Positions 1 to 7,570 of a stretch of DNA of 23,769 nt are shown one piece after another. The translations under genes and the position numbers were made by a program. The stretch comes from an uncultured Campylobacter sp. (GTDB lineage Bacteria > Campylobacterota > Campylobacteria > Campylobacterales > Campylobacteraceae). The notes below the pieces were generated by a model that worked only from the letters and a program-made list of their open reading frames with translations, ran no database searches and was not told the DNA's origin. Position 1 is the stretch's first letter; each line of letters begins with the position of its first letter. The DNA is taken from positions 1-23,769 of the forward strand of contig NZ_CALIIS010000119.1 of the NCBI RefSeq assembly GCF_938017705.1, read 5' to 3'.

Positions 1-23
1 AAATTTTTTTGAAAAAATTTCAA

Positions 24-44
24 AAAGCCGTAATGCGGGGCTTT
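24..44 (-). terminator. Probable terminator after tRNA-Lys
   Basis: An AAAGCC / GGCTTT inverted repeat (24-29 with 39-44) encloses a 9-nt loop. Read on the minus strand it lies about 40 nt past the tRNA 3' end and is followed by a T-rich run. It fits a short intrinsic terminator for the minus-strand tRNA transcript. The stem is only 6 bp, so confidence is moderate. Confidence 0.4.
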
Positions 45-86
45 AAAAAAATCAAAAAACTAAAATTAGGGGTAAAATTTGATAGA

Positions 87-162
87 TGGTGTCCCGTGTA
101 GGATTCGAACCTACGGCCGCCTGATTAAGAGTCAGATGCTCTACCAACTGAGCTAACGAGAC
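87..162 (-). tRNA. tRNA-Lys (anticodon CUU)
   Basis: This is a 76-nt cloverleaf on the minus strand. The acceptor stem GTCTCGT pairs with ACGGGAC, with one G-U pair. The D-arm reads AGCTCAGTTGGTAGAGC, and the T-arm carries the invariant GGTTCGAATCC. Discriminator A is followed by a genome-encoded CCA (87-89). The anticodon loop CTCTTAA (plus positions 125-131) places anticodon CTT at 127-129, so it decodes the lysine codon AAG. No neighbouring tRNA is present, so it appears to be a single-gene unit. Confidence 0.95.
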
Positions 163-385
163 AAGAACTATAATTGTAGTGATAAAAATATAAAAAACTG
201 ATTAAATTTTATAAAAATTTCGTTAAATTCCATAAAATTTTATTCGGTCTTTATATATTTAATAACTCATAAAAATTAAATAAAATACTTTAGTAAAGAA
301 TTAATAAATCTTTTTAAAATAACCTATGCGCTTCGATTTCACATCTAGGCGCTCTTGCACAAACTCAACGCAAAGCCAAAACAAG
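163..385. other. Non-coding AT-rich gap
   Basis: Between the tRNA and the SYLF gene's terminator lies an AT-rich stretch without a convincing gene on either strand. It presumably holds the tRNA promoter (minus strand), but no -10/-35 pair stands out clearly enough to call. Confidence 0.5.
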
Positions 386-405
386 AAGCCCCATAGGCGG
401 GGCTT
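386..405 (-). terminator. Terminator of the SYLF gene
   Basis: A perfect 7-bp stem AAGCCCC / GGGGCTT (386-392 with 399-405) encloses a 6-nt loop. It lies 11 nt past the stop of the minus-strand SYLF gene. On the minus strand the stem is followed by CTTGTTTTGG, a weak U-tract, which fits intrinsic termination of that transcript. Confidence 0.55.
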
Positions 406-416
406 AACTCGATAAT

Positions 417-1235
417 TTATTTTGCTTTTTTAGCCTTTTTGCTTCGCGTAGCCTTAGCATGAGTTCTAGGAGAGCGGTTTGAGATGATCGGCTTACCATC
501 AGGATATTTTTTCTGCACGTGATTTACAGGTATCGCTGCACTGCTGCTAGCGCCGTATTTCTCGCCGTTTGTGAAATACTTCCTCATCACTTCCTTCCAT
601 CTTTTTGCGTATTTATTCGCGCGCGGAGAATCGTTTAAGATATCCTCGTAGTCGTAAATTCTCTCATAGAAGTCGTTAGTCAGCTGATCGTCGATAGTGA
701 TTCTGCCGTTGTCGATCGATACGCCTAGGTAGATGCCTGTTTGCTCGCCCGGGCTTACCATCCATGCAGAAATATCAGGCAGATCGGTTGCGCGACCGGT
801 TCTTCTACCTACGCCGCCTGCTGCGGCACCTACATTGATCTCAAGGGTGTCTGTGCCAGTAAAAATGTCTTGATATGACTTCGTAGTGTGGAAGATCATC
901 ACGATGTCGCTCGTCTCGTAGCCTGCTTGCAAGCCTACGCCGTAGCCTTTATATTTGATAAAAATCGGCGAACTCCACTCGCCGTTCTCGCCTTTGACGC
1001 TAAAAATTCCATCGCCGTATTGTAGCGATGCGCCCGCAGCTAGGCGTTTTACGTCGGTTAGTATTGCAACGGCTTTGGCGCTGGTTAGATAGCGCTCATC
1101 GGTGCCGAAGTTATTAGCCGCTACGAAAGATCTAACGACGTTAGTCGCCGCTATAACCTCTTGATTTGCCACGACGTCCGCGTGCAAAAAACTGCAAAGT
1201 GCAAAAGATGCTAGAAGCAAAAACTTTTTCATCAT
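417..1235 (-). CDS. Secreted SYLF (Ysc84-like) lipid-binding domain protein
   Basis: This 272-residue protein opens with a clear signal peptide: MMKK, a hydrophobic run, then a likely cleavage after A19 in FLHA|DVV. It should therefore be exported to the periplasm or outer envelope. Residues about 60-195 match the SYLF/YSC84 domain, seen as a Gly-rich barrel-like pattern (GASLQYGDGIFSV, GYGVGLQAGYE, NVGAAAGGVGR, GIYLGVSID). That family binds lipids in eukaryotes; in bacteria its role is poorly defined and it is usually an envelope or lipoprotein-like factor. The C-terminus is a strongly basic Lys/Arg-rich tail. Two consecutive ATG codons are possible starts, and AAGGA sits 5-8 nt upstream. 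A TATAAT-like box lies just upstream on the minus strand and a hairpin follows the stop, so it is probably a single-gene transcript. Confidence 0.85.
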   Translation of the reverse strand: MMKKFLLLASFALCSFLHADVVANQEVIAATNVVRSFVAANNFGTDERYLTSAKAVAILTDVKRLAAGASLQYGDGIFSVKGENGEWSSPIFIKYKGYGVGLQAGYETSDIVMIFHTTKSYQDIFTGTDTLEINVGAAAGGVGRRTGRATDLPDISAWMVSPGEQTGIYLGVSIDNGRITIDDQLTNDFYERIYDYEDILNDSPRANKYAKRWKEVMRKYFTNGEKYGASSSAAIPVNHVQKKYPDGKPIISNRSPRTHAKATRSKKAKKAK

Positions 1236-1263
1236 TTAATCCTTTTAAAATTGAATTTTCGTT

Positions 1264-1269
1264 ATTATA
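1264..1269 (-). promoter_or_regulatory. Candidate -10 box for the SYLF gene
   Basis: The minus strand reads TATAAT here, 29 nt before the SYLF start codon, inside the 105-nt intergenic region that also precedes the divergent M23 peptidase gene. Campylobacter sigma70 promoters rely mainly on the -10 element, so a missing -35 is not a concern. The call is based on motif and position only. Confidence 0.4.
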
Positions 1270-1340
1270 ACAGCAATTTCATTTGTTTTAGCTAATTTTT
1301 AACAAAAAATTGATGAAAAATAACGAATTTTGGAAAATTT

Positions 1341-2153
1341 ATGAAATTTCTAGCTATTTTTGCACTTTTGGCGATCAAAATTTTCGCTTTAGACATAGTA
1401 AACGGTGATGTCATAGTCTTAAAATTAGATAAAAGCACAACCGAGTTGAGCTTTGGCTCAAAGCAAATTCCTCTCATCACGGCTCCAAATTCTAACGATA
1501 AAATCGCCGTTTTGGCGGCAAATTACCGCGCCAAAGGGGATTTTACGCTGCGGATAACGGATCAAAGCGGCAGTCGCGAGCAGATCGTCGCTTTGAAAAA
1601 GGGCGAGTACAAAAAAGAGGCCTTAAGCGTCGCTCCTGGCAAAGTTAAACCACCCAAAGAAGCCGCCGCGCGTATCAAAAAAGAGCTCGACGAAGCCAAC
1701 GCGATCTATGCGATCACCACGCCGCGCTATCTTTTTTCCACGCCGTTTGAGCTGCCTTTAAACTCCAAAATAACCTCTGCGTTCGGCAATGCCCGCACCT
1801 TTAATGGCGAGCTTAAAAGCTATCACAGCGGCACCGATTATCGCGCCGCAGTAGGCACTCTGGTGCGCGCCGCCAACGACGGCGTCGTAGTCATCGCCAA
1901 AGACCGCTACTACGCGGGCGGTTCGGTCGTGATCGATCACGGCGGCGGTATCTATTCGCAGTACTATCATCTAAGCGAGATCAAAGTGACGCTTGGCGAT
2001 CGCGTTCACAAAGGTGATGAAATCGCGCTTTCGGGCGAGAGCGGCAGAGTTAGCGGCCCACATCTGCACTTCGGCATCGCGATCAATGGCGTGAGCGTCA
2101 ATCCGCTAAGCTTCGTCGCTAAATTTAACGAAGTGGTTTTTGGCGAGCGCTAA
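1341..2153 (+). CDS. M23-family (LytM-type) peptidoglycan endopeptidase
   Basis: This 270-residue protein has an N-terminal signal sequence (MKFLAIFALLAIKIFA|LD), a beta-rich N-terminal domain and a C-terminal M23 zinc metallopeptidase domain (about 140-260). The zinc-binding and catalytic signature is complete: H162 and D166 in HSGTD, H210 in YYHLS, and H241/H243 in GPHLHFG. The family cleaves peptide cross-links of murein in the periplasm, and relatives in Campylobacter and Helicobacter help set cell shape. It is similar in size and layout to the C. jejuni M23 proteins, but which paralogue it matches cannot be settled here. The start is ATG with a weak GGA upstream. The next gene begins 1 nt after its stop, so the two are probably co-transcribed and may be translationally coupled. 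Confidence 0.9.
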   Translation: MKFLAIFALLAIKIFALDIVNGDVIVLKLDKSTTELSFGSKQIPLITAPNSNDKIAVLAANYRAKGDFTLRITDQSGSREQIVALKKGEYKKEALSVAPGKVKPPKEAAARIKKELDEANAIYAITTPRYLFSTPFELPLNSKITSAFGNARTFNGELKSYHSGTDYRAAVGTLVRAANDGVVVIAKDRYYAGGSVVIDHGGGIYSQYYHLSEIKVTLGDRVHKGDEIALSGESGRVSGPHLHFGIAINGVSVNPLSFVAKFNEVVFGER

Positions 2154-2154
2154 A

Positions 2155-4008
2155 ATGCCCTACAATCCGAAGGAGTTGATGAAAAAAATTCTCGCAGGCA
2201 GCGATTTTAAGCTAAAAGGCTCGGTCAAAGGCCGCGTGCGCGTCTCGGGCAGGGACGGAGCGATCGTAAATTTTACCGCTGCAGACTTCGGCGTGCAGAG
2301 CCTAAACGACAAAATTTCGCTTAGTGGCGAGCAGTTCGAGCGCTTTAGAGCTAGAATTTTTGGGATTTTAAACTCCGGCGGACGCGAGCTTGCAGGCAGG
2401 CTCACGCTCTCTTCTACGCCCAAAAAGAAAGCTCGCGCAGATCGTCTCCGTGCAGCGGATGGTTATGGCTATGCGGAGTTTGACGGCGCTTGCGATTTTG
2501 GTAGCTTTTGCGAAGGAGATTTAAGCGCAGTTTCGCCCGAGGTTGGCGACAGCTTGGTAAAGACTTCGTATGCCACAAATGCAAGGTGTGGCGATTTTTC
2601 TGCGCGCAGCGCTCAGAGTGCGCAAGGCTTTACTTCGCAGGTGGAATTTCAAGATGTTTCGCAAGCAGAATTTTATGGTGCGGCTCGGGCGGAATTTTGC
2701 GTAGATACCGCGTGGGATACGGCGTGCGAGAATTTAATTTCGCAAAATGATGCTGCGCAGGATAACGTGAGCGTGGGGCTTGCTGCTAGTTTCGAAGAGA
2801 GCGCAAATGCGAGGAGTAAAAATTTTATGCCGCAAAGCTCTGCGCTCGTGAAAGATTCCGCATTTGAGGCGCAAAATTCTAATTTTATAGCGCAAACAAA
2901 GAATTTTACGGTTGAAAATTTGTTTGTAGCAGAGCAGGGCGCGGACTTACGAAGTAAAAATTCTACGGCGCAAGGCTCTGCATCAAAAAATTCCACTTTC
3001 GCAAATTCTGCGCTTGATATAAAGTGCGCAAATGATTGCAAGCCTCAAGGCTCCGAGTTTGCCAAGAAGCAAAGCGTGAATTTCGCTAGCTGCTGTGCCG
3101 CAAATTTTGCCTTAGAAAATGCCTCGGAATTCGCGCCTCAAGATGAGAATTGCGTCGGTGAGGATTCAATGTGCTTGGCAAAAGGGCAAAATTACGCGCT
3201 AAAAAATTCCGCCGGGCAAAATTTAGCACAGAAAAGCTCCGCACAAGAGTGGCGCCCTTCGAATTTGCCGCCGCAAGCGGGAAATAAATTTGCGCCCGAA
3301 TTTGAGCGATCAGCGCAGCCCGCGTTAACGGGTGAGAATTCTACGTTTGCTGCTTCTATGGCGGAGGGGGCGCTTGGTGATGAGCCCGCGTCTGCTGCTT
3401 TTGGGAGCGAATCAACTTTTGCGACTAAGCCCGTAAATTTCTATGGCAAGCCTGCGCGCAAAGCGCCTGCGAAAGAGCGCGCGCGCCTGACGGGGCGTCC
3501 GCAGGCTCTGCCTATTGCAAGCACTTCGCGTCCTATCTCGCTACCGCAAGCGTCTAAAGCTAGGCTCATCGAGCTTAAGCCGCGTTTCATAGGCATCGCG
3601 CATAGGATTAAAATTTCGTTTTTGAAAAAGAGCGCGAGCGAGCCCGGCGAAGGGGTTTTGGCGCGCGTTCGTATTCCGCTTTTGATGGAGAATTTCGGTC
3701 TTAATGATATTTTGTCGTCCACGGCGAGCTACCAAATGGCGAAAAAGATGGTGCGCACGATCGCTGATCTTTACATCGCCAAGGATCTGCGCGGCGTGCA
3801 CATAGGCGTGCCGGTGCGTCTTGAAATGGGCTTTAAAAGCGGTATCTCCGACGTCAGCAACCACGCCTTTATCTTTAAGCTCATCGAGGACAGCCTCGTC
3901 AAAAACGGCGTCATCGACGATGATAACGCAGATATCGTGCGCGAGATCAAACTCTTTAAGCAAGACGTTTTCGACGGGGTTTTGGTAAACCTCGTGCGGT
4001 TTGAGTAG
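2155..4008 (+). CDS. RusA-like protein with ~380-residue low-complexity insertion
   Basis: This 617-residue protein has three parts. Residues 1-85 form a conserved-looking N-terminal domain of unknown type. Residues about 90-470 are low-complexity, rich in Ala, Ser, Asn, Phe and Gln, with recurring AQNS, KNF and KNS tetrads. Residues about 471-617 resemble RusA-type Holliday-junction nucleases. The visible RusA-like pattern is D566-V-S-N569, K575, D579-S-L, then NGVIDDDNADI (D588-D590). Classical RusA has D-x-D-N, so the second Asp is replaced by Ser here and nuclease activity is uncertain. I chose ATG at 2155, 1 nt after the M23 stop; an in-frame TTG at 2140 would add five residues overlapping that gene. 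The middle is dense in RAATTY hexamers (21 counted between 2640 and 3440). Family assignment is by motif only. Confidence 0.6.
   Translation: MPYNPKELMKKILAGSDFKLKGSVKGRVRVSGRDGAIVNFTAADFGVQSLNDKISLSGEQFERFRARIFGILNSGGRELAGRLTLSSTPKKKARADRLRAADGYGYAEFDGACDFGSFCEGDLSAVSPEVGDSLVKTSYATNARCGDFSARSAQSAQGFTSQVEFQDVSQAEFYGAARAEFCVDTAWDTACENLISQNDAAQDNVSVGLAASFEESANARSKNFMPQSSALVKDSAFEAQNSNFIAQTKNFTVENLFVAEQGADLRSKNSTAQGSASKNSTFANSALDIKCANDCKPQGSEFAKKQSVNFASCCAANFALENASEFAPQDENCVGEDSMCLAKGQNYALKNSAGQNLAQKSSAQEWRPSNLPPQAGNKFAPEFERSAQPALTGENSTFAASMAEGALGDEPASAAFGSESTFATKPVNFYGKPARKAPAKERARLTGRPQALPIASTSRPISLPQASKARLIELKPRFIGIAHRIKISFLKKSASEPGEGVLARVRIPLLMENFGLNDILSSTASYQMAKKMVRTIADLYIAKDLRGVHIGVPVRLEMGFKSGISDVSNHAFIFKLIEDSLVKNGVIDDDNADIVREIKLFKQDVFDGVLVNLVRFE
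2640..3440 (+). repeat. Low-complexity RAATTY-dense coding insertion (RusA-like gene)
   Basis: By hand I count 21 RAATTY hexamers in this 0.8 kb, about one per 38 bp, while the RusA-like end (3567-4008) has two. They appear as gcaaaattct, gtaaaaattct and ggaatttc, and give Q-N-S, K-N-S and E-F peptides. The copies are degenerate and not in a fixed tandem period. Confidence 0.6.
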
Positions 4009-4153
4009 AGGCTCTGCGGCACCTCGCGTATAAATTTTGAAAAATTTGCATTACCGCATAAAATTCCATCGTTTTCGAGCTTTAGCTTGCACTGGCAGCA
4101 AGCGCTTTTTAAAATTTTTTTGATCAAACCAGTAAAAATTAGAAAGGATTGAG

Positions 4154-4717
4154 ATGCAAAAAGCCTTTTTTAATTCGCCCATTGGAATGCTTGAAATTTG
4201 GGATGACGAGATCGGGATCTGCAGTATTGACTGGGTCAAAAGCTCTGTCTGCGGGCCCAATGATGAGATCTTTAAAAAACACGACGCAGAGCTTAAATTC
4301 GGCTTTGTGCGTGCAGCGGATGATAAAGGACGCGATTTAAGGCTTAGCGATTTAAGAAAGAATTTAGCTCTTTGCACCGACGAGCTTGGCGCATATTTCA
4401 GAGGCGAGCTTGAAAGCTTTAGCGTTAAACTGAGCCAAAATGGCACGCAGTTTCAAAAGTCCGTGTGGAGCGCGCTTTTAGAGATCCCTTATGGTGAGGT
4501 CGTAACATACGGCGAGCTAGCCCGGGCTATCGGCAGACCGCACGCAAGCCGCGCAGTAGGCGGCGCAAACGGCAAAAACAAAATCCCCATCATCGTGCCG
4601 TGCCACCGCGTCGTAGCTGCGGTCGGGCTCGGAGGATACAGCGGCGCGGGCGGCGTAGCGACCAAAGCGTGGCTGCTAAACTTCGAAAGAGAAAGCTTAG
4701 CCAAATTGGGCAAGTAA
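4154..4717 (+). CDS. ogt: Methylated-DNA--protein-cysteine methyltransferase (Ogt/MGMT type)
   Basis: This 187-residue protein repairs O6-alkylguanine (and O4-alkylthymine) in DNA by a suicidal transfer of the alkyl group to its own cysteine. The acceptor is C150 in the invariant IVPCHRVV motif. It is preceded by the DNA-binding segment YGEVVTYGELARAIGRPHAS with its Arg finger and by the GGANGKNKIP Asn hinge. The N-terminal 75 residues form the less conserved ribonuclease-H-like domain. Length is normal for Ogt/Ada C-terminal proteins. Start ATG at 4154 is supported by AGAAAGGA 6-8 nt upstream. It sits alone between the RusA-like gene and a long spacer, so it is probably its own transcript or a distal read-through gene. 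Confidence 0.93.
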   Translation: MQKAFFNSPIGMLEIWDDEIGICSIDWVKSSVCGPNDEIFKKHDAELKFGFVRAADDKGRDLRLSDLRKNLALCTDELGAYFRGELESFSVKLSQNGTQFQKSVWSALLEIPYGEVVTYGELARAIGRPHASRAVGGANGKNKIPIIVPCHRVVAAVGLGGYSGAGGVATKAWLLNFERESLAKLGK

Positions 4718-5779
4718 AATTCCGTTAAATTATGCCTTGCAGGCACGGCGCTGATTTTAAAATTTTACCGCGCGGCGCTGCGAAATTTCATAAAGCGATT
4801 TTGTAAATTTCTAGTTTTGCGGCGACCAAGGCAGTTAAAATTTTGCAAGAAGCGAAGCCTACTTAAATCCTAACTTTAAATTTATCGCGCCGCAGACGCC
4901 TGCTATGAGCGGCTGAAATTTTTCGCGGTGATAAATTTGGCTTCGCGAAATTCTGCGCCGAAATCCTTCGATAAATTTTCATCTTGCGTGTATTTAGTGT
5001 AGCAGCACGCGAGGCGGTAAAATTTTGAGTCCCTTTCGTGAAAATAGGCAATGAAGCAAGGTTTTGCAGCAGAATTTTGCATAGCCTAAAAATTCTATGC
5101 TGCCGCGCCGTACGGGCAAAATTTCACATCGCCGTATCAAAGCAAAGTAAAATTCTTAAATTGCGCTTGCCGAAGCGGGGTAAAATTTCCACAGAAGTGG
5201 TAAGGCGGGGCAGAATTTATCTCAGCGGCAACCTGACTAAGTAAAATTTTATAGATCCACGAAGCGGGCGGTATCCCGGCAGAAATGGCATTGTCCTAGC
5301 CAAGCTCTTGCGTAAGCGGTGGGCGCGCCAAAGATAAAATTTCTCGCGGAGGCGGCAAAGTACAGCAGTATGCTGTTAGAGACACCTAGCGAAGATGAAA
5401 TTTTGCGCAAAGAGAGCGAGGGAAATTTTGCGCAAAGATCGCGCTATTTGCTGAAATTCTCGCAAAAGCAGCATTTTTATAAAAAATCCTAGTAGGGGCA
5501 GCATTATCGTCGTCAAAGCTCACCTTCGAAGTGGCGACGTTTAGCTAAGGCTTCTTTCTTGCGAAAGCGACGTTGCATAGCAAAGTAATTGTAAAAGCGG
5601 CGAGCGTGCTGCAGATAAAATTCTTAGCAAAAGCGGCGCAGAGCGAAATTCCTACGTAAGACGCACGACAAAGATAAAATTTGCCAAGCAGCTACGAACG
5701 AAAACCCCAGCAAATTCAGCAAAGCTTGGTAGAACGAAGAATTTTTATCAAATCTGCGCAGCTTTGCCAAATTCCCAAA
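4718..5779. other. 1.06-kb gene-free spacer dense in RAATTY words
   Basis: No credible gene is seen: short open frames at 4863-5051 (-) and 5038-5244 (+) have no domain sense and are compositionally odd. The spacer is instead a string of words such as gtaaaattcc, gataaaattt and gcgaaattct, separated by GC-rich 25-50 nt stretches. By hand I count about 28 RAATTY hexamers, roughly one per 38 bp, against well under one per 500 bp expected at random for this composition. The words are not identical tandem repeats and have no constant period. Confidence 0.6.
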
Positions 5780-6958
5780 TTAGCCAAAATTTTCTATCAG
5801 ATCGCTAAAAATTTTAGCTAAATTTTCGACGTCGCTAATCTCTACTCGTTCGTTGATCTGATGGATCGTGTCGTTTCGCACGCCAAACTCTGCCGTCTCC
5901 ACGCCAAACTCCGCGAAGTATCTCGCATCGCTCGTGCCACCTGCGGTGTTTAGCTCGGCTGCTGCGCCGCAGATCTTCTGCACGCTAGCGCTTAGTTTTT
6001 GCACGATTTTGGAGCTTCGCTGAGTTAAAAAAGGCTTTGAGGAGCTTTTTAGCGCGAGGTGTAGCGACGCGCCTGCTCGCAGCTGCGCGGTGCAGCTCAT
6101 TTCTAGCTTGCCGCAGGATTCGCTTTCGTTGCATAGCGCGTCTTTAGCGTCCAGTTCAAATAACCCCAGTACATAGTCTCGCACGTCTTCTAGCCCCAGC
6201 CCTACGCCGCCGCGGACGTTAAACATCACGCGTACATCCTTGGGTGTTACGTTTACTACCTGCGAACCGCCGCGAATGTCGGTGATGACTATCTTGGCTG
6301 GAGCGAAATCCTCGCTACCTGCGTCCAGATCATGCCCCGCGAGGCTTGCAAGCACCGGCGCCAAAATGTGGACAGGATTGATGCATTTATCAGGGTAGGC
6401 TGCGTGCCCGCCGATGCCCGTGAGTGTGAGGACGCCGTTAATTGAGCCGCGACGGCCGATCTTAATGGTATCTCCGAAGCGCACTTCGCATGTAGGCTCC
6501 GCAACGACTGCGAAGTCGGGTAGGACACCTTGCTCGCGCAATTTAGAAAGCATTTCGCGTGTGCCGTAGATGCCGTCGCCCTCCTCATCGCTGGTTAGCA
6601 GCAGGCTTAGCGTGCCCTTAAAATCGCGTGCCGCCGCTAGCGCGCAGATCGCCGCTGCGATGCCACTTTTCATATCCTGCGTGCCGCGCCCGTATAAAAA
6701 GCCATCCGCTTCCACCGGCACAAACGGATCGCTCGCCCAGCCCTCGCCCGGCGGCACGACGTCGATGTGCCCGGCAAAGCACAGATGCGGACCCTGTCCG
6801 AAGCGCTTGGTAAAAATCGCGTTAGTTACGCCGTTTAGCTCGAATCTATCCTCGCTAAAGTCCGCCAGCAGCATCGAGACGTAGTTGAAAGCTCCGTCGT
6901 CGCTAGGCGTGAGCGAGCGGAATTTGATGAGCTCTTTTAGAATTTCAATCGGTTTCAT
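5780..6958 (-). CDS. dapE: Succinyl-diaminopimelate desuccinylase
   Basis: This 392-residue cytoplasmic M20 metallohydrolase converts N-succinyl-L,L-2,6-diaminopimelate to L,L-DAP and succinate, on the path to meso-DAP for murein and to lysine. The di-zinc ligands and catalytic residues are visible: H64 and D66 in AGHIDVVPPG, D95 in GRGTQDMKSG, E125/E126 in TSDEEGDG, then AEPT, the dimerisation segment around RRGSINGVLTLTGIGGHAAYP, GGTSDARYF, and the C-terminal zinc ligand in HQINE. Length is close to the family norm (about 365-390). Start ATG is backed by AAGGAAGG 3-9 nt upstream. It lies 15 nt downstream of the LysE-type exporter; the same adjacency is recalled in C. jejuni (Cj1048c/Cj1049c), so the pair is likely an operon linking DAP/lysine synthesis with amino-acid export. 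Confidence 0.97.
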   Translation of the reverse strand: MKPIEILKELIKFRSLTPSDDGAFNYVSMLLADFSEDRFELNGVTNAIFTKRFGQGPHLCFAGHIDVVPPGEGWASDPFVPVEADGFLYGRGTQDMKSGIAAAICALAAARDFKGTLSLLLTSDEEGDGIYGTREMLSKLREQGVLPDFAVVAEPTCEVRFGDTIKIGRRGSINGVLTLTGIGGHAAYPDKCINPVHILAPVLASLAGHDLDAGSEDFAPAKIVITDIRGGSQVVNVTPKDVRVMFNVRGGVGLGLEDVRDYVLGLFELDAKDALCNESESCGKLEMSCTAQLRAGASLHLALKSSSKPFLTQRSSKIVQKLSASVQKICGAAAELNTAGGTSDARYFAEFGVETAEFGVRNDTIHQINERVEISDVENLAKIFSDLIENFG

Positions 6959-6973
6959 AAGCCTTCCTTTGGT

Positions 6974-7570
6974 TTAAATTTTACCGAAAATTATAGCGTA
7001 TAAAAGCTTTAGTGCGAAAAATACCAAAATAAACGCCGAGATATATGCAAATGCCCGCACTACAATGTTTGGAAGCTTGCTGCGAGCTAGATATATCACA
7101 AGCGGAAAAAGCGTGATCCAAGCTAAAATTCCGCTTACAAGCCCCGCAAGAGCAAGCGCGAAATTTGCTCGCGCGGTACCGGCAGAGACGCTGAGCCAAA
7201 ACATAATGACGTATGGATTTAGTAAATTTATCAAAAAGCCTTTGCCGTAAAGCGCCGCGCCCGAGCAAGCCTCGACGCTTGCAGGCTGCACCGAGCGAGT
7301 CGCGCCATGCCAGATCGCGTACGCCATGTAGAGCAAAAAGCATGCGCCAAATACCGATATGCAGGCAAAAACGATCGGGATTTTGGCTAACTGCGATATG
7401 CCAAACGCCGATAGCGCTAGATACAGCATATCCGCGCTCATGGCGCCGAGGCCCAGGCACAGCGCCTTGGTGTAGCTTCGCAGCGCGTAGGACATTATCA
7501 GTACGTTTACCGGGCCGATCGGCACGCTAACGCTCAACCCCATCAAAACCCCTTGTACGAATGGCTGCAT
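6974..7570 (-). CDS. LysE/RhtB-family amino-acid exporter
   Basis: This membrane protein of about 198 residues has around six hydrophobic segments and the family hallmark near the N-terminus, SVSVPIGPVNVLIMSYAL, followed by GLGAMSADMLYLALSAFG and the central NLLNPYVIMFWLSV. The family exports lysine, arginine, homoserine or similar amino acids across the inner membrane; the substrate cannot be read from sequence. I prefer ATG at 7568-7570 (MQPFVQG), which gives the usual N-terminal length. A TTG at 7589-7591 would add seven residues, and a later ATG (MGLSV) has the better-spaced AAGGGG. The partner gene dapE starts 15 nt downstream, which makes lysine or a DAP-related compound a reasonable guess for the substrate. 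Confidence 0.85.
   Translation of the reverse strand: MQPFVQGVLMGLSVSVPIGPVNVLIMSYALRSYTKALCLGLGAMSADMLYLALSAFGISQLAKIPIVFACISVFGACFLLYMAYAIWHGATRSVQPASVEACSGAALYGKGFLINLLNPYVIMFWLSVSAGTARANFALALAGLVSGILAWITLFPLVIYLARSKLPNIVVRAFAYISAFILVFFALKLLYAIIFGKI

Noticed and set aside
2140..2154. TTG at 2140 as start of the RusA-like gene
   Set aside because: It would overlap the M23 gene and add only five residues; ATG 2155 directly after the M23 stop is the simpler start.
3541..3963. 140-codon minus-strand frame opposite the RusA-like domain
   Set aside because: It is an antisense shadow of the conserved plus-strand domain and has no ribosome site or family pattern.
4009..4060. Possible terminator hairpin (GAGG...CCTC) after the RusA-like gene
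   Set aside because: The stem is only 4 bp with a 10-nt loop and no T-tract follows closely.
4863..5244. Two short open frames (4863-5051 minus, 5038-5244 plus) in the 1-kb spacer
   Set aside because: No ribosome site, no recognisable motif, and composition follows the hexamer words rather than codon use of neighbouring genes.
4718..5779. CRISPR-like or tandem-repeat array
   Set aside because: AAATTY words recur every 25-50 bp but flanks differ each time, there is no constant repeat length, and no identical repeat longer than about 10 bp is evident.
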